Shown: positions 23,901-35,439 of the stretch, in pieces
Numbering within the stretch: the first letter of the stretch is position 1
How the letters are laid out: the number at the start of each line of letters is the position of its first letter
Source: Anisus vortex
Lineage: Eukaryota; Mollusca; Gastropoda; Planorbidae
Reading direction: 5' to 3'
Assembly (NCBI GenBank): GCA_949126835.1
Contig: OX421497.1
Location: 11,192,132 to 11,256,131, forward strand
Length of the DNA stretch: 64,000 nucleotides
The notes under the pieces: model-generated
Told to the model about the DNA's origin: nothing
What the model saw: the letters and a program-made list of their open reading frames with translations, nothing else
The model's database searches: none
Translations under genes and position numbers: made by a program

Positions 23901-25325
23901 TTTGCTCCCTGTTGCTCTCTGTTGCTCTCTGTTGCTCTCTGTAGCTCTCTGTTGCTCTCTGTTGCTCTCTGTTGCTCTCTGTTGCTCTCTGTTGCTCTCT
24001 GTTGCTCCCTGTTGCTCTCTGTTGCTCTCTGTTGCTCTCTGTTGCTCTCTGTTGCTCTCTGTTGCTCTCTGTTGCTCCCTGTTGCTCTCTGTTGCTCTCT
24101 GTTGCTCTCTGTTGCTCCCTGTTGCTCTCTGTTGCTCTCTGTTGCTCTCTGTTGCTCTCTGTTGCTCCCTGTTGCTCTCTGTTGATCTCTGTTGCTCTCT
24201 GTTGCTCTCTGTTGCTCTCTGTTGCTCTCAGTTGCTCCCAGCTGCTCTCTGTTCCTCCCTGTTGCTCTATGTTCCTCCCTGTTGCTCCCTGTTCCTCTCT
24301 GTTGCTCCATGTCACTCTCTGTTGCTCCCAGCTGCTCTCTGTTCCTCCCTGTTGCTCTATGTTCCTCCCTGATGCTCCCTGTTCCTCTCTGTTGCTCCAT
24401 GTCACTCTCTGTTGCTCCCAGCTGCTCTCTGTTCCTCCCTGTTGCTCTATGTTCCTCCCTGTTGCTCCCTGTTCCTCTCTGTTGCTCCATGTCACTCTCT
24501 GTTGCTCCCAGCTGCTCTCTGTTCCTCCCTGTTGCTCTCTGTTGCTCCATGTCACTCTCTGTTGCTCCCAGCTGCTCTCTGTTCCTCCCTGTTGCTCTCT
24601 GTTCCTCCCTGTTCCTCTCTGTTGCTCCATGTCACTCTCTGTTGCTCCCTGTTCCTCTCCGTTGCTCTCAGTTGCTCTCTGTTCCTCCCAGTTGCTCTCT
24701 GTTCCTCTCCGTTGCTCTCAGCTGCTCTCTGTTCCTCCCAGTTGCTCTCTGTTCCTCTCCGTTGCTCTCAGCTGCTCTCTGTTCCTCCCAGTTGCTCTCT
24801 GTTCCTCTCCGTTGCTCTCAGATGCTCTCTGTTCCTCCCAGTTGCTCTCTGTTCCTCTCCGTTGCTCTCAGCTGCTCTCTGTTCCTCCCAGTTGCTCTCT
24901 GTTGCTCTCTGTTGCTCTCTGTTGCTCCCAGTTGCTCTCTGTTGCTCTCAGTTGCTCTCTGTTGCTCTCTGTTGCTCTCTGTTGCTCTCTGTTGCTCTCT
25001 GTTGCTCTCTGTTGCTCTCAGTTGCTCTCTGTTGCTCCCTGTTGCTCGTTGTCACTCTCTGTTGCTCCCAGCTGCTCTCTGTTCCTCCCTGTTGCTCTCT
25101 GTTCCTCCCTGTTGCTCCCTGTTCCTCTCCGTTGCTCTCAGTTATTCCCTGTTGCTCCATGTTCCTCTCCGTTGCTCTCAGTTACTCCCTGTTGCTCCAT
25201 GTTCCTCTCCGTTGCACTCAGTTACTTCCTGTTGCTCCCTGTTCCTCTCCGTTGCTCTCAGTTACTTCCTGTTGCTCCATGTTGCTCCCTGATGCTCTCA
25301 GTCACTCCCTGGTTACTCCCTGCTC
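23901..25325. repeat. 1.4-kb minisatellite of a 10-bp unit with higher-order repeats
   Basis: The basic unit is GTTGCTCTCT. 23901-24235 is nearly uniform. 24236-24560 is built of a 90-bp higher-order unit (nine 10-mers, including ccatgtcactctct and cccagctgctctct variants). 24660-24900 is a 50-bp higher-order unit (gttcctccca, gttgctctct, gttcctctcc, gttgctctca, gctgctctct). 25120-25290 has another near-60-bp order. Because 10 is not a multiple of 3, all three + frames stay open and read the same Leu/Ser/Cys/Val decapeptide, which produces several long but spurious open frames on both strands. Confidence 0.97.
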
Positions 25326-26069
25326 TAGCCAGCGTCTACTAATCAAAATGTGTGAATTACATTAGTAGCTTCAATATTATAATATCTTCAAACGGAAAAA
25401 CCTCGGCACTCGTGAAACGGATATGTCTGTTAACGAGACTAACGTCGAGTCGTAAAAAAATAATTTTCAAGCTGTAAACTATAACTCTGTTACATATTAG
25501 ATCAGTTTTTTCAAAGATAATTAATCCATCTTACTCTTTAAGTAATGATTACCTTCCACCCACCAGCGCTAAATTTTCTCGTTTCCTTGTTGTTGTTCTT
25601 GCCTTTAAGAAAATAAGATAAATTCGTTCAGATCCAATAGAATAGGACGCTATTAAATTTGACTCAACAGGAGAAGATAACTAGAGTAAAGGAAGAAAAT
25701 ACAACAACAATAGAAGCAGCTTATCATGGTAATGAGATTTTTTTAGAGTTGCCTGCCCTTGCTTGTCTTGCAATTAAGATAATCAGATTAAAACTGGCAT
25801 CTGTGTGTTCGAGTTTATGGATGTTTTTCGTGTGTGTGTTTTTGTGTGTGTTTAGGTGTGTTTCTCTGTTTGTGTTCTATTCCAATCCAATCAAGAAAGT
25901 GAAAAAAAAATATATAATTGAAATAAATTGGTTCATTGTATTTCCAGTTATTTATTTTTATATTTAGATTTCTAAATATAATTTATAACCATAATTGTAT
26001 TTATATTATATAAATTGGCCCGATAATACAATTAGTCCATACAAATTGTATTTTTGTTAAGACACGTCG
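25326..26069. other. Spacer, no gene seen
   Basis: AT-rich, with a GT-rich stretch near 25830-25870. Confidence 0.45.
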
Positions 26070-26215
26070 CGGGTTCTATCCCTGCCGCCGACCGATCCCT
26101 GTCGCCTTTCAGGAGCATTGGGCCCAGTGGACGTAATCATCTTCTAGAGCGCACTGAGCATGCTAAAATAGCATGGATAGAAGCGCTATATAAATAACCA
26201 TTATTATTTTGAAAA
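26070..26215 (+). mobile_element. SINE (family S2) with LINE-like 3' tail
   Basis: It has a B box (cgggttctatccctg), then gagcgcactgagcatgctaa and the tail agcgctatataaataaccat followed by (ATT). The tail matches the end of the LINE relic at 56893-56960, which is the usual SINE/LINE partner arrangement. The A box is missing or truncated. Confidence 0.65.
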
Positions 26216-26234
26216 AAAAACACGGGATTTGTAC

Positions 26235-26455
26235 ACTTACAACCAGCGGCAGCGACTTCGGCTGGCGTATCGAAGGTCATGGGTTCGAATCCCGGTGAAG
26301 GCTTTGATTTGTTCCCGGGAATGGAGGGGTGTTTCTGAGTCTAACCAGCTCTGATGGGTACCTGACTTTAGTAAAGGCGCGATTGGGCATTGTGCTGACA
26401 CACAATCCACCTGGTATGCAGTGGCCACGAATCTGGTGAACCGTTGTATGGTTTT
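26235..26455 (+). mobile_element. SINE S1
   Basis: cgacttcggctggcgtatcg, GGTTCGAATCCC, tctgatgggtacctgacttt, ggccacgaatctggtgaacc. The first part of the head is altered. Confidence 0.8.
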
Positions 26456-26659
26456 TACACCTACAAAAAAACGAAACAACAGACTGCATAGCGATATTTA
26501 ATATCGGGAAAACCCAAAGGGCCGCTTACCATCATTCCTGTCTTATTAGCAACGTCCTTTTATAGTCGGAATCTAAATATCAATTTTATTACAGTTGTTA
26601 TGTATCTGCAAATTCATCTGCATAATGAATTTTTATATATAAAAATTAAATTAGCCAGA

Positions 26660-27744
<1,085 letters not shown>

Positions 27745-28176
27745 CTAGTGGTTATGCCCGTCAAAATGACGGAGAAACGAATAACTACAATGTGTTTTGT
27801 TAAGAGAGAGATAGAAAAAAAATATGTTAAAATAAAAACTGTAGTGAGAATGTTTCTTTCGGTATTTAGTTTTTGTTCTTTTTATTGTTTCTGGCACATG
27901 CATAATAATTGTCGCTGTCAAGCTTCTAGTATTAACAAGTAGCGAACAGTTGTGTTGACTTTACTTTTTTATTATTATTATTATTAAATTAACAATAATA
28001 CTATCAAAAATAAAACGAAAACACAAATACCAAACAATAAAAAAGTAAAAATGTTTAAAAAGTAGATAATAATTCCCTTTTTTATTGTAATATTGTTTGT
28101 TATTTTTTTTTTATCTTTTAACAAAACACAGTGTAACCATTCGTTTCTCCGTCATTTTGACGGGCATAACTCCTAG
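27745..28176. mobile_element. Foldback (MITE-like) element with long inverted repeats and TA flanks
   Basis: The ends are near-perfect inverted repeats for about 58 bp: ctagtggttatgcccgtcaa... on the left and ...ttgacgggcataactcctag on the right. The flanks are TA at 27743-27744 and 28177-28178, as for mariner/Tc1-type insertions. The interior is AT-rich and non-coding. Imperfect copies of a 40-bp host segment (acaaatgatat...gttaaggctgg) lie just outside both ends (27659-27697, 28180-28221). Confidence 0.8.
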
Positions 28177-28435
28177 TATACAAATGATATTATACATTAG
28201 TCCTGAACGAGTTAAGGCTGGGTTGTTTTTTCTTCACATGGAAATTGAAACATGAATGAAAATATTAACGGTCATAGTGGATAGCATGGTCCGCCCAATG
28301 GCCGTTTTACTATGACCAGTTTATAACACACCTAAAGAGACTATAGTGTACTCATAGTAGCCTTTCGTAACTCGCCACCGCCCTACCAATTTCTTAGGAT
28401 TTTTTTTTTACATTAGACTAGACTATATTTATTAA

Positions 28436-28436
28436 A

Positions 28437-28477
<41 letters not shown>

Positions 28478-28539
28478 TCTATCTCTCTATCTCTCTCTCT
28501 CTATCTCTCTCTATCTATCTCTCTCTCTCTATCTCTCTA

Positions 28540-28590
<51 letters not shown>

Positions 28591-28593
28591 ATT

Positions 28594-28644
<51 letters not shown>

Positions 28645-28651
28645 ATCTCTC

Positions 28652-28686
<35 letters not shown>

Positions 28687-28705
28687 ATCTCTCTCTCTCT
28701 CTTTC
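28436..28705. repeat. (CT)n/(CTAT) compound microsatellite
   Basis: Long CT run with regularly spaced CTAT interruptions. Confidence 0.97.
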
Positions 28706-28816
28706 CTTCTGTTTCTTTGTCAAAGTTTTCACTTTACCGCCCCTCGCTCTCTTTCTTTCTCCCCCCCCCGGTCTCTATCTCTCTTACTCTTTCTCTCTCT
28801 CCTCTGTCTTCATATA

Positions 28817-29374
28817 GGGCGTTTGCAATCACGTGACAAAAATCACGTATTTTTGTTTATTTTGAGTAATGGTGTACAATGGCCGCTGTTTTAATATAGT
28901 TTCATATAGCCTCGAGCTTATTTTATTGATATTTTGTGTTTAAAATCATGATTAAAGTATTAATATGCATTTTATTAATTCTATATTAGATTAATAGACC
29001 TATCACAAGAAGAGTCTTACATTAAAAATGTTACATTACTATTGAACGATTAGGCCTACAATGAAAATAATGAATGACTCCAATAATTCACTTCAATAAA
29101 TCCATTCAAATGCAACACTTACCGGCCAGATATTAAGATGATGAATTGAGCTTAAAATGTTAAAATTCGTTGAAAAAATACGATGTCAGTCTTTCTCTTT
29201 TACTAGTAAGATGATCTACGACGATTTATCTAATGATTTGTGCGTAGGATAGCCAATATTCAGATGTGAATTTGGCATGATAAAGAAGTACTTCACCATT
29301 TGTGTACATCAAGTGTCTTCTATTTACACAAATACGTCACTAAAAAACCTAAGCCACGCCCATTGCAAACGCTC
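28817..29374 (+). mobile_element. TA-flanked MITE, family M1 (558 bp)
   Basis: It begins GGGCGTTTGCAAT and ends attgcaaacgctc, inverted repeats, with TA on each side (28815-28816, 29375-29376). Two further copies in opposite orientation lie at 33551-34105 and 60846-61421. No coding capacity. Confidence 0.85.
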
Positions 29375-29744
29375 TATTTTACTTTTACTTTAATCTTTCT
29401 TTTCATGTGTCCTTACGTCATGACAATAAACAAAAGGGGTGGGAGGGCAGGTGAAGGAAAAAAACACATTAATATTAGATAGTCAAACCTTATAAAAGGG
29501 CAAAACCATTTTGCTAATGGTTATCATTAACATTTCAGGCGGAGGGGGGAGGGAATAAATTATCATTATTACTAAAATAGTTTATAGGAAACGCATGCTT
29601 TAAGTAATTTAAATAGAATCGTACAAGTTAAACAACCTCTCCGAACATCTTAGAAAACCTTAAAATCAAATCTACTGGTTCCACGTGGAGCCGTTTGGCA
29701 TTAAAACCTAAACCGAGGAAAACATCTTAAATTGGACCCGTCAC
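29375..29744. other. Spacer, no gene seen
   Basis: AT-rich, with nothing recognised. Confidence 0.4.
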
Positions 29745-30195
29745 TTAAAGAAAACATTTAAAAAAAATTATAACAAATTCAGAAAAGAGCTGCAAAGTTC
29801 ATAACTAGTAAATATTTACAACTGACAAGATTAACACCAATAAAGAAATCACTAAACATAGAAACACTAGAGTACAGAAGGGACAAAGAGTAAAGTTGTA
29901 ATAATACACAAGGCATTTAATTCCAATTTAGAAATACAACCCAATAAAAACCTGTTAAAATTCTCAGATAAACATAAGGACAAAAACACTTTTCTTATCC
30001 CTTATGCGAGAACAAATTCATATGAGTACTCTTTCTTCTCGAGTAGCATTCGGGCATGGAATGGGTTGCCTGAACAAACCAGGAAACCCAGTAACGTAAC
30101 ATCATTTAAAACTAATAAAAATGCAAGACTAGAATCGGACCACGGATGAGCGTAGGACGCAATTGTCTTCTTTATAGAAGGAGCGTCTGTAATAC
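29745..30195 (+). mobile_element. LINE L-A reverse-transcriptase 3' end (degenerate)
   Basis: The + strand gives QKRAAKFITSKYLQLTRLTP, then sequence collinear with the 60228-60488 relic, ending in the L-A tail ctttatagaaggagcgtctg. Several stops and frameshifts are present. Confidence 0.8.
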
Positions 30196-31529
30196 ATAAG
30201 ATAAGATAGGGTAAATGCATGGACGATAAATGACGATAAACAAGGATTGAATGAATATCCTACTATAGTGTTTGAACATAATAATAGATTTTATTAAAAA
30301 TGGGCAGTCTATGCTGGTTTGGGACATGTAGTGGGGGCGTCAAGTAATAGGGGCGTTGTAAGTCGTACATCAGCAAAAACTCCAGTGGTTAGAGTGCTCA
30401 ATAGCGTCCCCAGAATTAGATGGATGTGTGGACCATGTTGAAATTGATCCACCTCAACCTGGGGTTCAATCATGCAAGAGGGCAAGACATGAAAGGCGTG
30501 AGTGGAAAGATGAATCATCAAACGCCCCCCCCCTTTCCTGCTCCCCCAACGGACTGTAGCGCCCTCGGGGATTGGTCTGTTTATATTTAAAGTACACTGA
30601 TAACTGGTCACATGTCGACCCCTATTCTGATTCTGCGACCTTGTTTCAAAAGGGTACCTCTGTGTCTCTCCTAAAAGTCCTTGTCGCCCTTCTGTCAGGC
30701 ATAAGGCAGAAGCAAATCTCCGCAGTGTGTAAAACCAGGGCAAGCCAACTGGGTGTCAATTTTCATGCCAAGTTTTCTTCAAGGCTTTCATGTCTTCTTC
30801 CTTGTTTCTTATTCGTGTGCCCGGTTGGTCTTTTCTTCTGTATTTTGTCAGTTGGCGTCTATCTAATGACGGAGCTCGGTAAAATAATTAATGGTTGAAT
30901 TGGCAACGGTAAAAATTGTAAGGTAAAATGCCAACGGTTAAATGGGCAAAACTCATAAAAAGTTGTAAAAACGGCAATGGGTAACATACATTATATCTAA
31001 TATTGCTTTAATTCAATGAAAGTGCTGGTTACTCTCTTCCCTACTTAATAAATTTAATGGCGTGAAATTGAAACGTTATATCTATGATTGGTATCTATGT
31101 TACGTACAGTTATCTACACCTTTTTAATGTACGGCCTAAACTATTAGATTTTTCCGTGTTGGTTTATTCGTTTTGTTTAGAAATGCTTTATTACAAAAAT
31201 ACTACACTAAAACATTCAAATACATCTTAATGTTTACTGCATACTAGACTCACTACTTAGGACTTAAAGCTGACTTAGGCCAATAGCCAATAGCCAATCC
31301 ACTAGATAAAACTATTGTTTTTATAATCGCGTTAATCTGAAGTAATATATTGATTTTTATATTTTTACATTTACATTAAACCATTTATTTTACATTTCAA
31401 TAAATTTCAATAATTTATTTTACTATACAATATTAAAATCCACACACCAGCCTGATAATATTTAAAATATCTTGAGCATAATATTGTACACAAAAAATTT
31501 TGTCGGAATCTTTAAGTTAAAACTAGGGG
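30196..31529. other. Spacer, no gene supported
   Basis: The two opposing open frames at 30309-30743 (-) and 30572-30898 (+) lie in a slightly GC-richer patch. Neither shows a domain I recognise or a clear splice context. The words ggcaacgg/gtaaaa recur at 30900-30980. Confidence 0.4.
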
Positions 31530-31795
31530 CACGGAAGCCGAGCGGCAGCGCGTTCGACTGGCGTTCCGAAGGTTCTGGGTTCGGATCCTGGTAAATGCAA
31601 AGATTTGTTCCCGGGACTGGAGGGTGTCCATGAGTGTACCCAGCTATGATGGGTAACTAACTTTAGTTGGGATAAAGAAAAAAGCTGCTGAGCGTTGTAC
31701 TGGCCACACAATCCCCAGGCATGCCGTGGGCACAGAAACTGGTGAACGCTGCTTTGCCGGCCCTGTGATCATTTCGGTCCGAAGGGTACATTATG
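31530..31795 (+). mobile_element. SINE S1, full length, just upstream of the C2A exon
   Basis: Head gccgagcggcagcgcgttcg, B box GGTTCGGATCC, body agctatgatgggtaactaac, end ccacagaaactggtgaacgc ... gccctgtgatc ... gtccgaaggg. It ends about 190 bp before the acceptor at 31982. Confidence 0.85.
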
Positions 31796-31982
31796 TTATT
31801 TTCATAATTTTCTATGTGAGCACGGCGGTTGTTTCCATATTTCAGACCTTTTGGTGTCAAATTCTAAAATCTCTATATTTAAGTTCACATCAAACTAAAG
31901 AATACAGTAATAACTGTCACTTTGCGTTGTTGCGCTTTGAGGTTTTAATAAACTTTCGTCTTTTTTATTCAACCTTTCACAG

Positions 31983-32367
31983 GGCGCCAGCCTCAACAGC
32001 CAGAGTCGGTCAGCGTCGGAGGAGGACAAGGGCGAAGGGGAGTCCAGCGTCTGGAAGAATGTCAAGTCCATTGCCAGCATGCTCATGGACGAGGCGGAGG
32101 TGGTGGAGCGCGGCGCCCAGGGCCCCTACGTGGAGGGCGTCGACTACAAACTGGGCAGCCTCCAGCTCGGACTCATATACGATTTCCAATCATTGACCTT
32201 GACCCTGAGGATAATCAAGGCCAAAGATTTACCCGCCAAAGACGTAACGGGCACTAGTGACCCCTACGTGAAAATTATGCTCCTACCAGATAAAAAACAC
32301 AAACTTTTGACCAAAGTGAAGAAAAAGAACCTGAACCCACACTGGAATGAGTGTTTTCTATTTGAAG
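31983..32367 (+). CDS. Syt7: Synaptotagmin-7-like exon: linker plus first half of C2A
   Basis: This exon is bounded by a pyrimidine-rich acceptor (ttcacag/ggc) and the donor gaag/gtaagag. It encodes 128 codons plus one base (phase 0 in, phase 1 out). Residues 1-55 are a polar Ser/Glu/Gly linker; C2A begins near residue 57. Residues 80-100 contain KAKDLPAKD, then TSDPYVKI, giving two calcium-ligand aspartates (D87, D93). A polybasic stretch ([12 protein letters not shown]) is followed by NPHWNE, the usual C2 signature. The wording matches synaptotagmin-7 more closely than synaptotagmin-1 as I know these families. The protein is a calcium sensor that binds anionic lipid and SNAREs in regulated exocytosis and membrane repair. 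The 5' part is strikingly GC-rich compared with the AT-rich flanks. A sense-oriented SINE ends about 190 bp upstream. The long open frames overlapping it in other phases are shadows. Confidence 0.92.
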
Positions 32368-32512
32368 GTAAGAGTTATGTTCCCCTGTGGTGTTTTTTTT
32401 TTTGGTAACTTTTCAGCAAAGAAGGGAAATAATCCTAGTAGTCAATTCTGTGTCTATTTATTATTAGCATAATGTTTATGTTTAAATAGCCTAAAAGTTC
32501 AAGGACTTACAT

Positions 32513-32669
32513 CAGGGGTCGGATTTCTAATTCATCCAGCGCGCCAACAGCATAAACGTCAACCTGCTCTAGCAATATGTTTCTTGTAATTAAAAAAAGT
32601 TTCCTTTTTGGGTGTCCTCTACGTGCCATTGAAAATCGCTCTGTGTGCCGTAGGCCGCCGACCACTGAT
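32513..32669 (+). mobile_element. Family H1 short copy
   Basis: The left end caggggtcgg is shortened by a small deletion. It continues atttctaattcatccagcg and ends cgtgccattgaaaatcgctc ... cgccgaccactg. No clear target duplication. Confidence 0.75.
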
Positions 32670-32919
32670 AAAATATAAACTAAAAACTTGAACCTGCATC
32701 TATTTATAAAGAATAGTTGGTGTAGAGTGTAGAGTGTAGACTACTGTAGACGATCATGTCTTTCCACGTATCGTTTCTTCTGGTAAGCTCTAGCATTTCT
32801 GTTGTTCTTGCCATGCCATACCGTTATATCATCTAATATCGTCCTTCTCAGTCTTCCTCTGCATCTCTTTCCCTCCAGCTTTCCAATTACTAGGATGTTT
32901 TCAGAAGTACATCGAAGCA

Positions 32920-33046
32920 GTCAAAGCGGAGTCTTCTAAACAAAGGCAATACTTTCAAATTCGTTGACTCATTTTTTTCATTCCTCATCAAGCCTAGCTG
33001 GCTTTATCTTTCTATAACCTCTTAGATATAGATGTTGTTTTCTTAA
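32920..33046 (-). mobile_element. Family H1 internal fragment, left piece
   Basis: aaaggcaatactttcaaatt and following words match 12390-12490. It continues at 33477-33550 on the other side of the TTAA element. Confidence 0.65.
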
Positions 33047-33476
33047 AGACCAAGTGAAGAGGTTTTTCTCAAAGGAACGAGATTTGGAATAGCCTCATAC
33101 GGCAGTGACGTATCACAAGGGAAATAAATAAATAAAAATAGACGCTATAAATCTATATTTAACCATTTTGTTAAAAATAAGAACCGGGAAAAGATTCAAA
33201 ACATGTGGCAATAGATTCAAAACACGTGACAATATTCATTTTTCCTAGTCGGAATCCTTTATGTTACGTCACTTTCCTATATTGCCGGAAATAAAAACAT
33301 CTCAAATGGCTACGAGATTTGGAGTATTCCTCCGAAAAACACACACATTTAATTGCAAAAATTGAACTAATTACTTAAAATTTATCTTTGATATTTTGTA
33401 TAATTGTTTTTTATTAACATTCAGATACTGAATACACTATTTACTCAATTTTGATAAAAAGCTCTTCACTTGGTCT
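33047..33476. mobile_element. piggyBac-like MITE with TTAA duplication (family M2, 430 bp)
   Basis: Terminal inverted repeats start AGACCAAGTGAAGAG at both ends (15 of 15) and continue with 2 mismatches to about 27 bp. TTAA flanks each side (33043-33046, 33477-33480), the hallmark of piggyBac-type insertion. The host sequence on both sides is the H1 element, whose uninterrupted version at 12480-12510 reads straight across. A diverged relative lies at 53465-54135. Non-coding. Confidence 0.88.
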
Positions 33477-33550
33477 TTAAGTGGAGGGATATTGACGATT
33501 TTAAAACGCAGCCAATTGAATTTTAAACATCCCCAAAAATGGGCATCAAT
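33477..33550 (-). mobile_element. Family H1 internal fragment, right piece
   Basis: ttaagtggagggatattgac, then ttttaaaacgcagccaattg, matching 12500-12560. It is then broken by an M1 MITE. Confidence 0.65.
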
Positions 33551-34105
33551 TTGCGTTCGCAATGGGCGTGGCTTATGTTTTTTAGTGACGTATTTGTGTA
33601 AATAGACGCCAATTGGTGTACAAAAATGGTGAAGTACTTCTTTATCATGCAAAATTCACATCTGAATATTGGCTATCCTACGCACAAATCATTAGATAAA
33701 TCGTCGTAGATCATCTTACTAGTACAATAGAAAGACTGACGTGGTATTTTTTCAACGAATTTCAACATTTTAAGCTCAATTCATCATCTTAATATCTGGC
33801 CGGTAAGTGTTGCATTTGAATGGATTTATTGAAGTGAATTATTGGAGTCATTCGTTATTTTCATTGTAGGCCTAATCGTTCAATAGTAATGTAACATTTT
33901 TAATGTAAGAATCTTCTTGTGTCTATTAATCTAATAAAGAATTAATAAAATTTATATTAATACATTAATCATCATCTTAAACACAAAATATCAATTTAAA
34001 AAAGCTCGAGCCTATATGAAACTATATTAATACAGCGGCCATTGTACACCATTACTCAAAGTAAACAAAAAACACGTGATTTTTGTCACGGGATTGCAAA
34101 CGCCC
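33551..34105 (-). mobile_element. TA-flanked MITE, family M1
   Basis: Reverse orientation of 28817-29374. It starts gcgttcgcaatgggcgtggc and ends attgcaaacgccc before TA. The left tip is altered. The two copies share nearly all internal sequence. Confidence 0.8.
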
Positions 34106-34517
34106 TATTTGAAATGCGTCATTAGACTGAACGTCATATAGACTGCTCGGCGCCGGCATTGATGACGCTATACAAGTGCCCAAATTACTAATTACCATTA
34201 ACAATGTTAGTAATGATTTCAAATGCTAGGACATGGCACGCGCGGTTTTCTCGGAATACTAAACACTGCCTTAGTAGGCTATAGGCCTAGGCCATAGGTC
34301 CTAAATAAAACGCATCTTAAGCTACTAGTGTACAAGCATACCTTTATTAGAGGCCTAGAGAGGCTTTTACACATTTACGATTTCCATAATGTAATTTGCG
34401 TTCAATAGGCCTACAAAAAAATGCCGCCTTTACGATTATAAATGCGCTACGCACACAACGCACAATTAGGAGCGGCAAGTGGCAATATTTATACTTTTCA
34501 TAGTGTTGTGTTCTGCT
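34106..34517. other. Spacer, no gene seen
   Basis: It contains repeated aggcctag/taggcctac words common in this window. Nothing coding. Confidence 0.4.
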
Positions 34518-35038
34518 TTGGGATGTTAAACGAAAACCGGAATACCGGATTCCGGTTTTGAAACCGAAAACCGGTTTTGATGTTCAAAACACCGCGTCTG
34601 TGCTTTATTATTAACGGCACTAGTAAATAAATATTCTTTTAATTCTCTTTCAACACATTATTTTACAAGTTACCATAAATATATGCCTCTTCATAAGCTT
34701 CTTAATATTATGGTCAACGATAATTGGTAATTTGATTATCACTATTGAAAAATTGAAAGCTTTTATCAGTTTTAATCAATTAGCCCAGATTTTTTTAGTG
34801 CTAAAGAATTTGATGGTAAATAGTACAAAATCATATTGTATTCACACAAATCAACCTTTGAATGCCCTGCAAACACTAATTTAGTTTGAAGTATTTTTCA
34901 AATATACCTACAAAACTACGCACATTTGGCTGTTCCGGCATGTGACTTGTGACATCACGCGAGGGGTGGGGGAGGCGTAAACCGAAATCCGATTTTAAAC
35001 CGGTTTTGTAGAACCGATTCCCGGTTTTAACAACCCTA
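34518..35038. mobile_element. hAT element (521 bp) with perfect 8-bp target duplication
   Basis: Starts ttgggatgttaaac and ends gttttaacaacccta, inverted repeats with a palindromic ccggttttgaaaccg core near each end. Flanked by gttctgct at 34510-34517 and 35039-35046, an exact 8-bp match. The interior is AT-rich and non-coding. Confidence 0.85.
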
Positions 35039-35329
35039 GTTCTGCTGTTACAGGGAACGCAGCGCCCATGTGTAACCTAGCCTCTCACTGGTAAGGGATT
35101 AACCGTTTGTCCCTTGGAGTCGCCGATCGTGACCTCTACTGATGAGGCCACACGAGAGGGGGGTACAGCCGGTATGCCGTACCGGGGCACTCAAGAGTTT
35201 AGGGGGCCATTTTTATTTAAAATTAAACACAGTAAATCCCAGCCAGTAGTCCTGTGGTAATGACACGTAGATGTATGTTGCATTTCTTTCCTTTAAGGAA
35301 TGTACAAAATACATTCGCATATTAATACA

Positions 35330-35416
35330 GAGGAGTCGGAGTCGGGGAGTCGGAGTCGGAAGTAAAAAAAATGAGGAGTCGGAGTCGGAACATTTATCTA
35401 CCGACTCCTCAGCCCT
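35330..35416 (-). mobile_element. hAT-like terminus (ggagtcggagtcgg type)
   Basis: Repeated gaggagtcggagtcgg followed by ccgactcctcagccctg, which reads CAGGGCTGAGGAGTCGG on the - strand, a hAT-style end. The other end is not identified. Confidence 0.45.
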
Positions 35417-35439
35417 GCATGAAAGTTGTGATAAGAATT

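Noticed and set aside
23890..25365. Long open frames of up to 456 codons (Leu/Ser/Cys-rich on +, Glu/Gln/Arg-rich on -)
   Set aside because: They are translation of the 10-bp minisatellite, open in all frames because of its period; there is no start context, domain or splice evidence.
30309..30898. Two opposing open frames (144 codons on -, 108 on +)
   Set aside because: No recognisable domain, no consistent splice sites and no repeat-family match that I can name; left as unassigned.
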